A stretch of DNA of 64,000 bases. Source: Leucobacter massiliensis. Lineage in GTDB: Bacteria > Actinomycetota > Actinomycetes > Actinomycetales > Microbacteriaceae. The stretch is taken from assembly GCF_002982315.1 (NCBI RefSeq), contig NZ_MWZD01000017.1:496001-560000 (forward strand), in the 5' to 3' direction. Of this stretch, positions 16,617 to 25,149 are shown piece after piece (within the stretch, counting starts at the first letter, position 1; the number at the start of each line of letters is the position of its first letter). A program made the translations under genes and the position numbers. Under the pieces are notes generated by a model. The model was not told the DNA's origin. It searched no databases and saw only the letters and a program-made list of their open reading frames with translations.

Positions 16617-19600
16617 TTACTCGATCAGGTGACGCGAGTTCTCCGTCGCCCGGGCCGCGCGAGCGCGGCGTCGTGCGATCCAGAGGATCCCGCCACCGGT
16701 GAGCAGGAGCACGAGTGTCGTCCAGAGTGCCGCGGTCGCCATCTCGCCACCGGTGACGGGCAGACCCGGCTTGGGCGGCGTTGTGTTGTGCTGGGTACAC
16801 AGCGGCGAGTCGGGTGTGCACACCGGCGCCACACCGGTCATCGCGACGACGTTATCGAGCTGATGGTCGCCCTGCTGGTCGTAGGCCTTCACCTTGACCG
16901 TGTAGGACACGGTGTACACCTCGCCGTAGGGCACCGAGCCCGTGATCCGGATCGTGTTCCCCTCGGTCACGGCCGTGAGATCGGTGCTGGACGCTGCCGG
17001 CCCCGCGGTGAGGGTGGCATCGTCGAGGACGTCCTTCATGTAGTCGGTGTAGTCGATCGCGGCGGGCGCCGAGTCGGCGCTTTCCGAACGGTTCGTGAAG
17101 GTCAGCGTGTACGTCACGTTCTGGCCCTCCTCCACCGAGGCGCCCGAATCGGGGTTCGAGGACTTCTCCACGAACACCGCGGACACGGGGTTGACGGTGC
17201 AGTTCGGGCGCTCGCCGGCGGTCGGCACGCACTCCGCTGGCGGGTCCTCGCCCTGCGGGACGAGGAAGTTCCCCAGGCGGTCGTCGCCGCGCGACCCGTC
17301 GGCCTTCACCGTGACGGTGTAGGTGACGGTGGCCTGCGCCCCCGTATCGAGCGAGCCGGTGACGGTGAAGCGGCCGTCGCTGATCGGCGAGACCGTCAGC
17401 GCGTCGCTGGACGCCTCCGGCTGGGTGGTGACGTCGGCGTCGTCGAGGACGGCCGTGAGGACGTCATCGCGGGCGACATCGACCGGCGCGGTGCCGGTGT
17501 TCTCGAAGTGGAGCGTGTAGGTGGCGGTGTCCCCGGCGCGCAGCGTCGTCCCGGAGGCCGGGTCGACGCTCTTCCACGTCGTGAGCTCGCCGATCGGGTT
17601 CTCCGTGCACGACACGCCCTCGTCCCCGCATGCGGGGTCCGGGTTGTCGCTGTCGGCGAGCACATTGCCGAGCCTGTTGTTGCCGCGCTCGCCATCGGGC
17701 TTGACCGTCACCGTGTAGTCCACCGTCACGGCCTGTCCCGCGGCGAGGGTGCCCGTCACGCCGATGTTCTCACCGTCGCGCACGGCCGTCAGCGCCGCAT
17801 CGGAGGCCGTGGGGCCGTCGCCGAACTCGGCGTCGTCGAGCACGTCGGCGAGGTCATCGCGATAGTCGATGCCGCCGGGCGCCGTTCCGTCGTTCTCGAA
17901 GGACAGTGTGTAGCGCACCACCTGACCGGCGTCGACCTTCGTGCCGGAGGCGGGGTCGACGCTCTTCGAGACCACGAAGTGGGGCAGCAGCACGGCGTTG
18001 TCGGCACACGCAGGGTCTTCTCCGGCGTTGGGCGCGCACGCCACGTTCAGCAGCTGGTGATCGCCCTCGTTCGTGACGACGACGGAGTACGTCACCGTCG
18101 CGGACTCGCCGGGCGCCAGCGCGCCCTCCCACGACAGCGTCGGAGCCGCGTACGACACCGTGCCAGATGTCGCCTGCGCATCCTCGCCGTAGCTGGCATC
18201 ATCGAGCACGCCCGTCAGGTCATCGCTGAAGCTTGCGGGGGCGTCCGCGGTGAACGCGCCCGTTCCGTCATTGGTGACCTCGATCGAGTAGGTGACCGTG
18301 TCGCCCGTGCGGGCGGTCTCCACGTCCGAGCTCTTCTCGATCGACAGGTGCGGGACCCGGTGCTCAATCGGATCGCACAGGGCCGTGTCGTTCGCCTCGC
18401 ACTGGGCGAGCGCGTTCGTCAGGACGCTGTCGCCGCGATCCGCGAACGGCCGCACCTCGACGGTGTACGACACGGTGTAGTCCCCGCCGGGAGGGACGGC
18501 GCCCGAGACGCGGACGGTGTTCCCGTCCAGCGTGGCGGAGAGGCCGGCGCCAGAGGAGCTCGGCCCCGACACGAGGTTCGCATCATCGAGCACGGCGGAC
18601 AGATCGTCGCTGTTCTCGACCGTCGCGTCGGCCTGGCCCGTGTTCCGGAAGTGCAGCGTGTACGTGATCTGCTCGCCCGCGGCGACGTTCCCCGAGGACG
18701 GATCCGCGGTCTTCCACTGCTGCAGCGCGGCTCCGGGGATCTGCACCTGGCGGCACGGATCCGAGGGATCCTGGGCGAGCTCCACCGGGAGGCACGCCAC
18801 GTTCACCAGCTGCTTGGTGCCGCCCTTGTTCGCGTCGTATTCGACGTCGTAAGAGACCGTCACCGAGTCGCCGGCTGCCAGGGGTCCCGACCACGACAGG
18901 GCATCCCCGTCACGCGCCGGGGTGCCCGAGGACGCCGTCAACGATCCATCCACGAAGTCGCCGTCATCGAGCACGTCTGACAGGTCATCCTCGAATGAGG
19001 CGGGGTTGCTCGCCGTCGCGTCGCCCGGCCCCTGGTTCGTGATCGTGATCTGGTAGTTCACCGTGCCGCCGTTGGTGGGCAGCTCGGAGGTGCTCGAGGT
19101 TTTGGCGATCGTGAGCTTCGGGAGTTCCGTCGTCGTCGATGCGCAGTTCTCTTCGCCGGAGGACAGCGCCTCCGGAATGCAGGCGGTGTTCAGCACCGTC
19201 CCGTCGCCGGCGTTCGTCACGGTGACCGAATAGGTGATGGTCGCCGTTTCGCCGGCGAGCAACGGACCTGACCAGCTGATCTCGGTGCCGTCGAGCGTGG
19301 GCGTTGCACTCGTGGTTCCCTCCGAGAAGGCGATCGCGAGGTCGTTGTTGAACGTCGCGTCGTCGAGGATTCGCGTGAGATCGTCGGTGAAGGAGGCAGG
19401 GTTGGCGGCCGTGAAGTCCGCCTCGCTGGTGTTGGTCAGCGTGATCTCGTAGTCGACCACGTCACCGACGGCGGAGTCCGCACCCGCGGACGAGGTCTTG
19501 GCGATCGACAGGCCTGGCGCGCAGGATCGGGTGTCGTCCGTGTTGTTCTCCGCGTTCGGATCCTCCTCGTTGCCGAGAACGGAGGCGCCGTTCACGATGC

Positions 19601-20774
19601 ACTCGGACGGGTTCGCGTTCGCGTCCGCTTCGATCCGGAAGGTGATCGACTGGTCCACCCCCAGGCGGCCGCCGCTCACCGTCACGTTGGAACCGGAGAT
19701 GTTGGGCGTGACGTTGCCGATCACGGTCGGGTTGGTGAGGCCGGCGGGGAGCGAGTCGGTCACGGTCCATCCGCTGGAGACGCCCTCGCCGTTGTTGGTC
19801 ACCCTGACGTCGTAGCTGATCCGGTTGCCGGGGGTGAAGGACGCCGGTCCCGTCTTCGAGATCGAGAGGTCGGCCGGGAGGCCCGGAATCGCGGTGCCGT
19901 CGTTCAGCGAGGAATGGGGACCGTCGACTCCCGGGAACACGGTGAATGTCGGGTTGTTCGAAGCCGCGTTCTGGATTGCGAGCTGGAAGACGTCACCCGA
20001 GCCGTTGTCCGAGAAACCCAGGTTCCCATTGCCGAAGGTCCAGGAGGCGCCGTATGGCGAACCGCCGGCGGGCAGCGTATTGGGGAACGTCCGGACCTCA
20101 CCCGTGGTGAAGTTGTAGCGGAAGAGCGTGCCCGTGGCGTCCGCGCCCCATCCGAAGCCGTCTTTGAACGAGAAGTCGAATGCCCCCAGATTCGCCGAGA
20201 GGGTGATGGTGCGCTGCGCGCCGGTGGCGACATTGATCGCGAGGACGGAAGACTTCTCCGCGGTCCCGACGTAGAAGAGTCCGTCGGCCGGGTTGAACGC
20301 GCCCGAGTAGAAGGCCGTAGTGCCGTCGGGGTGGCGATACACCTGGGTGCCTACGCGCTGGGTGACGCCGTCCTGGCCCACGCGTACCAGAGCGCCGAAG
20401 GGAAAGGCGGTGGTTGCGCTGGAGGCGCCGGAGACCATGCCGTAGATGTAGTTGTCCGCCGTGTTGAAGCCGATGGCGTTGTAGGTCGTGACCGAGGGAC
20501 CGCCTTCGTCGATGAAGGCGAACTTGCCGGTGCCCGTGGTCTCCGCTCGCTGCAGCTGCGTCGGCGTCTCCTGGGCGATGAACACGGTTGGCGCTGCCGG
20601 GCTGAAGGCGTCACCGGGTGCCGCGTGCGCGGGATCGGAGGGGGCAAGCGTGAAGCTCGCCAGGGACATGCCCGCGCCGACGACGGCGACCGCGAGGGTT
20701 CCGGCGAGCAAGCGCTTGAGAGACGTGGCTGAGCGGCGCCTCGGGAGTGACCCCGAGGGAGGCGGGTGATGCAT
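16617..20774 (-). CDS. giant LPXTG surface protein with DUF6923-like head and repeated DUF11/DUF7927-like stalk
   Basis: A 1,385-residue exported protein. The signal peptide core is at about 20-43, with cleavage near AHAA (52-53). Residues about 60-300 resemble a DUF6923-type propeller head. One DUF11-like domain (302-418) is followed by seven related stalk repeats of about 130 residues. Each repeat opens with a K-S/T-S-type strand (for example LSIAKTSS), carries a D-D-L-x-x-V-L-D-D-A-like core and most contain paired cysteines. LPVTG at 1338-1342 is followed by a helix and a basic tail. The ATG at 20774 begins the signal peptide; the ribosome binding site is weak. The gene is inverted relative to the other surface genes. 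It is likely a long rod-like adhesin; the ligand is unknown. Confidence 0.82.
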   Translation of the reverse strand: MHHPPPSGSLPRRRSATSLKRLLAGTLAVAVVGAGMSLASFTLAPSDPAHAAPGDAFSPAAPTVFIAQETPTQLQRAETTGTGKFAFIDEGGPSVTTYNAIGFNTADNYIYGMVSGASSATTAFPFGALVRVGQDGVTQRVGTQVYRHPDGTTAFYSGAFNPADGLFYVGTAEKSSVLAINVATGAQRTITLSANLGAFDFSFKDGFGWGADATGTLFRYNFTTGEVRTFPNTLPAGGSPYGASWTFGNGNLGFSDNGSGDVFQLAIQNAASNNPTFTVFPGVDGPHSSLNDGTAIPGLPADLSISKTGPASFTPGNRISYDVRVTNNGEGVSSGWTVTDSLPAGLTNPTVIGNVTPNISGSNVTVSGGRLGVDQSITFRIEADANANPSECIVNGASVLGNEEDPNAENNTDDTRSCAPGLSIAKTSSAGADSAVGDVVDYEITLTNTSEADFTAANPASFTDDLTRILDDATFNNDLAIAFSEGTTSATPTLDGTEISWSGPLLAGETATITYSVTVTNAGDGTVLNTACIPEALSSGEENCASTTTELPKLTIAKTSSTSELPTNGGTVNYQITITNQGPGDATASNPASFEDDLSDVLDDGDFVDGSLTASSGTPARDGDALSWSGPLAAGDSVTVSYDVEYDANKGGTKQLVNVACLPVELAQDPSDPCRQVQIPGAALQQWKTADPSSGNVAAGEQITYTLHFRNTGQADATVENSDDLSAVLDDANLVSGPSSSGAGLSATLDGNTVRVSGAVPPGGDYTVSYTVEVRPFADRGDSVLTNALAQCEANDTALCDPIEHRVPHLSIEKSSDVETARTGDTVTYSIEVTNDGTGAFTADAPASFSDDLTGVLDDASYGEDAQATSGTVSYAAPTLSWEGALAPGESATVTYSVVVTNEGDHQLLNVACAPNAGEDPACADNAVLLPHFVVSKSVDPASGTKVDAGQVVRYTLSFENDGTAPGGIDYRDDLADVLDDAEFGDGPTASDAALTAVRDGENIGVTGTLAAGQAVTVDYTVTVKPDGERGNNRLGNVLADSDNPDPACGDEGVSCTENPIGELTTWKSVDPASGTTLRAGDTATYTLHFENTGTAPVDVARDDVLTAVLDDADVTTQPEASSDALTVSPISDGRFTVTGSLDTGAQATVTYTVTVKADGSRGDDRLGNFLVPQGEDPPAECVPTAGERPNCTVNPVSAVFVEKSSNPDSGASVEEGQNVTYTLTFTNRSESADSAPAAIDYTDYMKDVLDDATLTAGPAASSTDLTAVTEGNTIRITGSVPYGEVYTVSYTVKVKAYDQQGDHQLDNVVAMTGVAPVCTPDSPLCTQHNTTPPKPGLPVTGGEMATAALWTTLVLLLTGGGILWIARRRARAARATENSRHLIE

Positions 20775-20829
20775 GGACGAGCTCTTTTCTGTATTCGGTC
20801 CCGCTGCTATCGCGGGATTCGAGAAGCTC

Positions 20830-21095
20830 AGCCCCCACACCGCGTCCTCAAGGAGGTCGCAGCTCCCGCGGGCTACGTCCTCCCGGCTGATCCGTTCACT
20901 GCGGTGGCCGTGAAGATCGGCGAGACCACCGTCTCGGACAACGTCGACATCGTGAACACGCAGCAGGACGTGCCCGAGCTGCCCCTCACCGGTGCTGCAG
21001 GTCAGGCCATGCTCATCGCAGCTGCGATCGCAGCGGTCGCCATCGCTGCGGGGCTCGTGCTGGTGAACCGCCGCCGGCAGGACCTGGACGCCTAA
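20830..21095 (+). pseudogene. C-terminal remnant of a SpaA-type pilin or anchored surface protein
   Basis: About 88 codons starting near VLKEVAAPAGYVLP match the end of a SpaA/prealbumin-like domain (the APAGY motif is typical). They are followed by LPLTG in VPELPLTGAAGQ, a hydrophobic helix and an RRR tail, with a normal stop and terminator. There is no signal peptide or upstream pilin body: the sequence before about 20830 is the 5-prime flank of the inverted giant gene. The rest of the gene was apparently removed when that gene arrived or was inverted. No start codon with a ribosome binding site is evident, so expression is unlikely. Confidence 0.75.
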
Positions 21096-21105
21096 ATAGG
21101 CACGC

Positions 21106-21141
21106 ATCTGTGTGGGTCGCGCTTCCGCGGCCCACACAGAT
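21106..21141 (+). terminator. hairpin after the pilin remnant
   Basis: 11-bp arms (21106-21116 and 21131-21141) pair perfectly, with partial pairing inside the loop. It is placed 11 bases after the stop at 21095, which supports the remnant having been the end of a real gene. Confidence 0.7.
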
Positions 21142-21272
21142 CCGGCGTCTATCGAGCCCCTGCTCACCCAGCAAGAATCCCCATTGCCCGTCCCTCTTCC
21201 GAGGGGTGATGCAGTCGGGTGCACCCGAGTCGTTGCCTGAGCAAGCTTCGAACAACTTCGAGGAACGGAACT

Positions 21273-24200
21273 ATGGTCACATCCAGTGTCAGAGCAGTGC
21301 CGCCGCAGGATCCGGCACCTTCGCATTCACAACGCCTGCGAGCCCGGTTGAGGAAGGTCAGTGCGGCTTCTCTGGCAGTGGTGGTTCTGGGCGGCCTCGC
21401 CGCCGCACAGCTTCCCGCGTCGGCCCAGGCTGCCACCGTCTATGAAATCGAGGGCGCGTGGGGCGAGAACACCCCGGGCACGGTCAAGACCGGTGACGTG
21501 GTCAGCACGACGTGGCGCTACAACATCAACGACGACGGTCCCGCGCCCACGAACGATCCCGTCGACAACGTCACCCTCACCTTCGCCGCACAGGGGGCGG
21601 TGTTCACCACGCTTCCCAGCGTGTGCAAGGTCGAGGGGGTCAGCCCGGCCTCGTCGATTTCTGCAGACGGCAAGACGATGACGTGCAACCTCGGAACACG
21701 GGACCAGGGCACCGCCGAACTCGTGATCACCGGGATGTCGGTGCAGGCCGTGGATGGCGAGCGCGTCACCGTGTCCGGGAGCGCGGGTGCCGCCTCCGCG
21801 GAACTGCCTCCCCTGTCCGTGACGAACGTGTTCGCGATGGATCTGAAGTTCGACGGGACGGCGACGAGTCGCCCCAGCCAGAACGGAGCGAATCAAGAGT
21901 TCGAGCTGCCGTGGTCGCTCCGGCACGGACCCAATGGACCCGCGGGTCCCGGCTCGGTTTCGTACCGCATCCAGGTCACCGACTCGCTGAACCAGGATAT
22001 ACAGCTCTTGGGGAGCGGCCCGTGCCAGGCTCTGGACCTCGTTTTCTCCGGGTATCCGAGATCCGATGGCGCCGCTCCTGCGGACCAGCGGGCCGCATTC
22101 CCCTCATGCACGATCACGCGCGACTCGAAGAACAACTTCACGCTCACCCTGAGCGGACTGAACTACACACAGGCGTCTTATCCGACGCAGGACGGCGCCG
22201 GGATCGACCTGCCTTCGGGCTGGAATGTGATCGCATCGGGGAAGCTCAGGATGTTCTTCTCGTACACGGCTCCGGGCAACCTCACGGTGACGGCGAGCGC
22301 GCCGACGTACACCGCCCAGAATTCCAGTGCGACCTCCGCTGACGATCCCGCGAACAATGCTCACCCGGTGAGCTACACGCGTGGCAGCGCCACCGGCGGA
22401 TGGCAGCCTCAAGCCATGAGGCCGCGCCCGATCGGGAGCTACTGGGATGACACGTTCCGGCAGTTTGCCGGCGGTCCGGTCCGTCAGGGCGTTGGGGTCG
22501 TGCCGACGACGAACACCACGACGAACCAGGTGTGCACCATTCTCGACACGAAGTACGTCGAGTTCGAGCAGGCCGCCGTGGGTGTGTCCAGTGGCGGGAA
22601 AGTCACACCAGACCCGAACGTCACGGAGTGGTACTACGTGGGCGCCGACCCCCTGGTGAATCCCAGCAGCTCCTCCTACAACCCGAACGGATTCAACTGC
22701 GATACCGGCTGGGGAACCAGCGACTGGGTCTCCACTCCGCCGGCAGATCGAAGCCGCGTGAAAGCCGTCCGCGCTGCTATCGGGAACCAGAGCGGCTTCG
22801 ACATGACCGGTCGTGAGTTGGTGATGTTGTATGTCGACTCGAAGATCAAGGCAGGAGTCCCAGAAGGCCAGGACATCTGGGAGTGGGGGTCGTACAAGCT
22901 CGGTTCGGACGCCTGGGTGTCCCCGCAGCGAGAGATGGACCCGGCGAAGAAGCCGGCCTACGGCACAGCCACACCGAACTCTCGCTACCCCTTCACCGGA
23001 GCGTTCCGGGACGTCATGCGGGTGATCGCAGCCCAGCCCACCATCACTAAGGAAGTGGATGCGAGCGAGACGATCCCCGGCGCAACGGTCACCTACACGC
23101 TGCGCTACCGCGCTGAAGGAGCGACGAACATCACCGTGCCCGGCTACAAGGTGGTCGATACCCTCCCGGCGGGGATGAGCTTCGTGCCCGGCAGCGCTTC
23201 AGTGGCTCCGAGCTCGGTGAGCGGGCAAACCCTCACCTGGGACTTCGCAACCGTCAACACGAATACGGACTACGTCATCACCTTCCAAGCGACGATCCCG
23301 GGCACCGCCGTTCCCGGAGCGAAGATCGTGAACTCCGCCGCTTCGAGCATCGGCCAGCACCGGGCAACAGCGAACGCCACGACCACGATCCGCGAGAGCG
23401 GGCTGACCCTCCTCACCAAGACTGCGGAGCACACAAAGGTCCCCCACCAGGATGGCACCGCACAGGACTCGTGGACGGTGCGAATCACCTCAGCAGACGT
23501 CAGGCCGCAAGCGTTCACGGACACGATCGATGTGCTCCCCTACAACGGTGACGGCCGGGGAACGCAGTTCTCCGGTGACTACCAGCTGAGCGGACCGGTT
23601 CAGGCGGTCGCCGGCGCTACCGTCTACTACACCCGGGCCGACCCCGCGACGCTGAAGGCCGACCCTGCGGACCCGGCGAATGGAGCGGCGAACGACCCGA
23701 GCGGGAATACGGCGGGTTGGGATACCACGTTCATGCCCGACGCGACGGCAGTGCGCGTCATCGGGCCCGCGCTGGCACCGTCCGCACAGCAGGAGTTCAC
23801 CATCCCCGTGATCACCGCGGGGGCAGCAGCTGAAGACGTCTACGTGAATGTCGCAGAGGCGCGTGCTGAGCGGACCAAGCTCAAGATGCGTACCTCGAGC
23901 AGATTCGAGATCGCAGCAGTCAATTCGATCGCCCTGAAAAAGTACGTGCAGGACTCCGCCGGGGAATGGCACGACGCGCAGAACGTGGACGACTACCCCA
24001 CCCGCTACGCGGGGGAGACGGTTCGGTACCGCCTGGTCGTGACCAACACGGGCGACCAAGCGCTCACCGATGTGCGGATCACGGATGACCGGGTGGATCT
24101 CGCCTCCCTGAAGCCACTGCCGGACGGCCTCGCGGCCGGGGCCGTGATCCCGGAGCTCCTTCCTGGCGACGACAACGCGGTCACGATCGAGTACTCGATC

Positions 24201-24773
24201 GTGCTGGGCGACGAAGCCGCTGGCGGGCCGCTGATCAACAACGCGTGCGCGATCCCCGCAGACACGGAGGTCGATGAATCCTGCGATCCCGCAGGGATCA
24301 AGGTCGACACCTCGGCGCTCTCGTGGGAGAAGGTGAACGCGGGAGACACGACCGAGCATCTCGCTGCTTCGGAGTGGTCGCTGGTGCGAGTCGATTCGAA
24401 GGGCAGCCCGATCGGCTCCCCGATCGCGGTGAAGGATTGCATCGCAGACACGGCCGCCGGGTGCCGTGATGCCGATGTGGATCCGGAGCCGGGGAAGTTC
24501 AGGATCACCGGGCTCACTGCCGGGGACTATGTTCTGACGGAGACGCGCGCCCCCGCGGGGTATGTTCTCGACGACACGCCGCGTCAGATCACCGTGCGCG
24601 GTGAAACGGCGTTCGAAGTCCCCATCGAGAATGTGCAGTCGGAGGTTCCGCAGTTGCCGCTCACCGGAGGGACAGGGACGTTTGCGATCTTCCTCGGGGC
24701 TGGCGGTGCCGGTCTGGTGATCGCGTTCATTCTGTGGGTGCAGCGGCGTCGCTCTCGCGTGGTCGCCGGCTAG
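21273..24773 (+). CDS. LPXTG surface adhesin with DUF11 and SpaA-like domains
   Basis: A 1,166-residue exported protein. The basic N-region and hydrophobic stretch (about 28-50) form a signal peptide ending near AQAA. A long unassigned beta-rich region is followed by DUF11-type repeats (TITKEVDASETIPGATVTYT; TRYAGETVRYRLVVTNTGD). A SpaA/prealbumin-like domain lies at about 1013-1126 (LSWEKVNAGD, DYVLTETRAPAGYVL). LPLTG at 1128-1132, a helix and an Arg tail complete the wall anchor. The ATG at 21273 follows GAGGAA by seven bases. It may be a pilus tip or stand-alone adhesin. G+C looks slightly lower than in neighbouring genes, which fits horizontal movement. Confidence 0.85.
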   Translation: MVTSSVRAVPPQDPAPSHSQRLRARLRKVSAASLAVVVLGGLAAAQLPASAQAATVYEIEGAWGENTPGTVKTGDVVSTTWRYNINDDGPAPTNDPVDNVTLTFAAQGAVFTTLPSVCKVEGVSPASSISADGKTMTCNLGTRDQGTAELVITGMSVQAVDGERVTVSGSAGAASAELPPLSVTNVFAMDLKFDGTATSRPSQNGANQEFELPWSLRHGPNGPAGPGSVSYRIQVTDSLNQDIQLLGSGPCQALDLVFSGYPRSDGAAPADQRAAFPSCTITRDSKNNFTLTLSGLNYTQASYPTQDGAGIDLPSGWNVIASGKLRMFFSYTAPGNLTVTASAPTYTAQNSSATSADDPANNAHPVSYTRGSATGGWQPQAMRPRPIGSYWDDTFRQFAGGPVRQGVGVVPTTNTTTNQVCTILDTKYVEFEQAAVGVSSGGKVTPDPNVTEWYYVGADPLVNPSSSSYNPNGFNCDTGWGTSDWVSTPPADRSRVKAVRAAIGNQSGFDMTGRELVMLYVDSKIKAGVPEGQDIWEWGSYKLGSDAWVSPQREMDPAKKPAYGTATPNSRYPFTGAFRDVMRVIAAQPTITKEVDASETIPGATVTYTLRYRAEGATNITVPGYKVVDTLPAGMSFVPGSASVAPSSVSGQTLTWDFATVNTNTDYVITFQATIPGTAVPGAKIVNSAASSIGQHRATANATTTIRESGLTLLTKTAEHTKVPHQDGTAQDSWTVRITSADVRPQAFTDTIDVLPYNGDGRGTQFSGDYQLSGPVQAVAGATVYYTRADPATLKADPADPANGAANDPSGNTAGWDTTFMPDATAVRVIGPALAPSAQQEFTIPVITAGAAAEDVYVNVAEARAERTKLKMRTSSRFEIAAVNSIALKKYVQDSAGEWHDAQNVDDYPTRYAGETVRYRLVVTNTGDQALTDVRITDDRVDLASLKPLPDGLAAGAVIPELLPGDDNAVTIEYSIVLGDEAAGGPLINNACAIPADTEVDESCDPAGIKVDTSALSWEKVNAGDTTEHLAASEWSLVRVDSKGSPIGSPIAVKDCIADTAAGCRDADVDPEPGKFRITGLTAGDYVLTETRAPAGYVLDDTPRQITVRGETAFEVPIENVQSEVPQLPLTGGTGTFAIFLGAGGAGLVIAFILWVQRRRSRVVAG

Positions 24774-25149
24774 GAGAGCACGCGCCCGCGATGGAGGGGC
24801 GGGGTGAGTGTCGATCATGACACTGATCCCGCTCCTTCAGCGCACTGAGCGGGGGAAGCGTCTAGGCTCGGTACAGACGTCGAGTATGACGTCGCCCGCC
24901 AGGCGCAGGGGAGCTGGCCTGGCGGGCGAAGTCGGGCGCAACAGGGAATCTGAACGACAGAAGTGTGGCTTCAAGATTATGTTGCTCCTGGCGAGTGCCT
25001 GTCGGGGAGTTCAGCCACTCAGAAACATAGACACGAGCGGTCCTGGATTTCTGACGGAGGTTCCGAAGTACCTTGACGAATACGATCCGCCCTGCGATGA
25101 GGGCGAATAGCGTGCATGCGGCACGGGCGCGCAGTGCGCGGGTGCAGCG
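24774..25149. other. 376-base intergenic region before the sigma-factor gene
   Basis: Contains the adhesin terminator (24893-24928) and about 220 further bases where no convincing gene or clear ECF-type promoter is seen. The stretch around 24950-25080 looks less GC-rich than the coding sequence around it. Confidence 0.5.
24893..24928 (+). terminator. hairpin after the SpaA/DUF11 adhesin gene
   Basis: A perfect 12-bp stem (24893-24904 with 24917-24928) and a 12-base loop. Confidence 0.75.

Noticed and set aside
16629-18980. A 783-codon plus-strand frame opposite the giant surface gene
   Set aside because: Shadow frame; composition is Arg/Gly/Val/His-rich with no domain, and the minus-strand product has clear repeats and an anchor.
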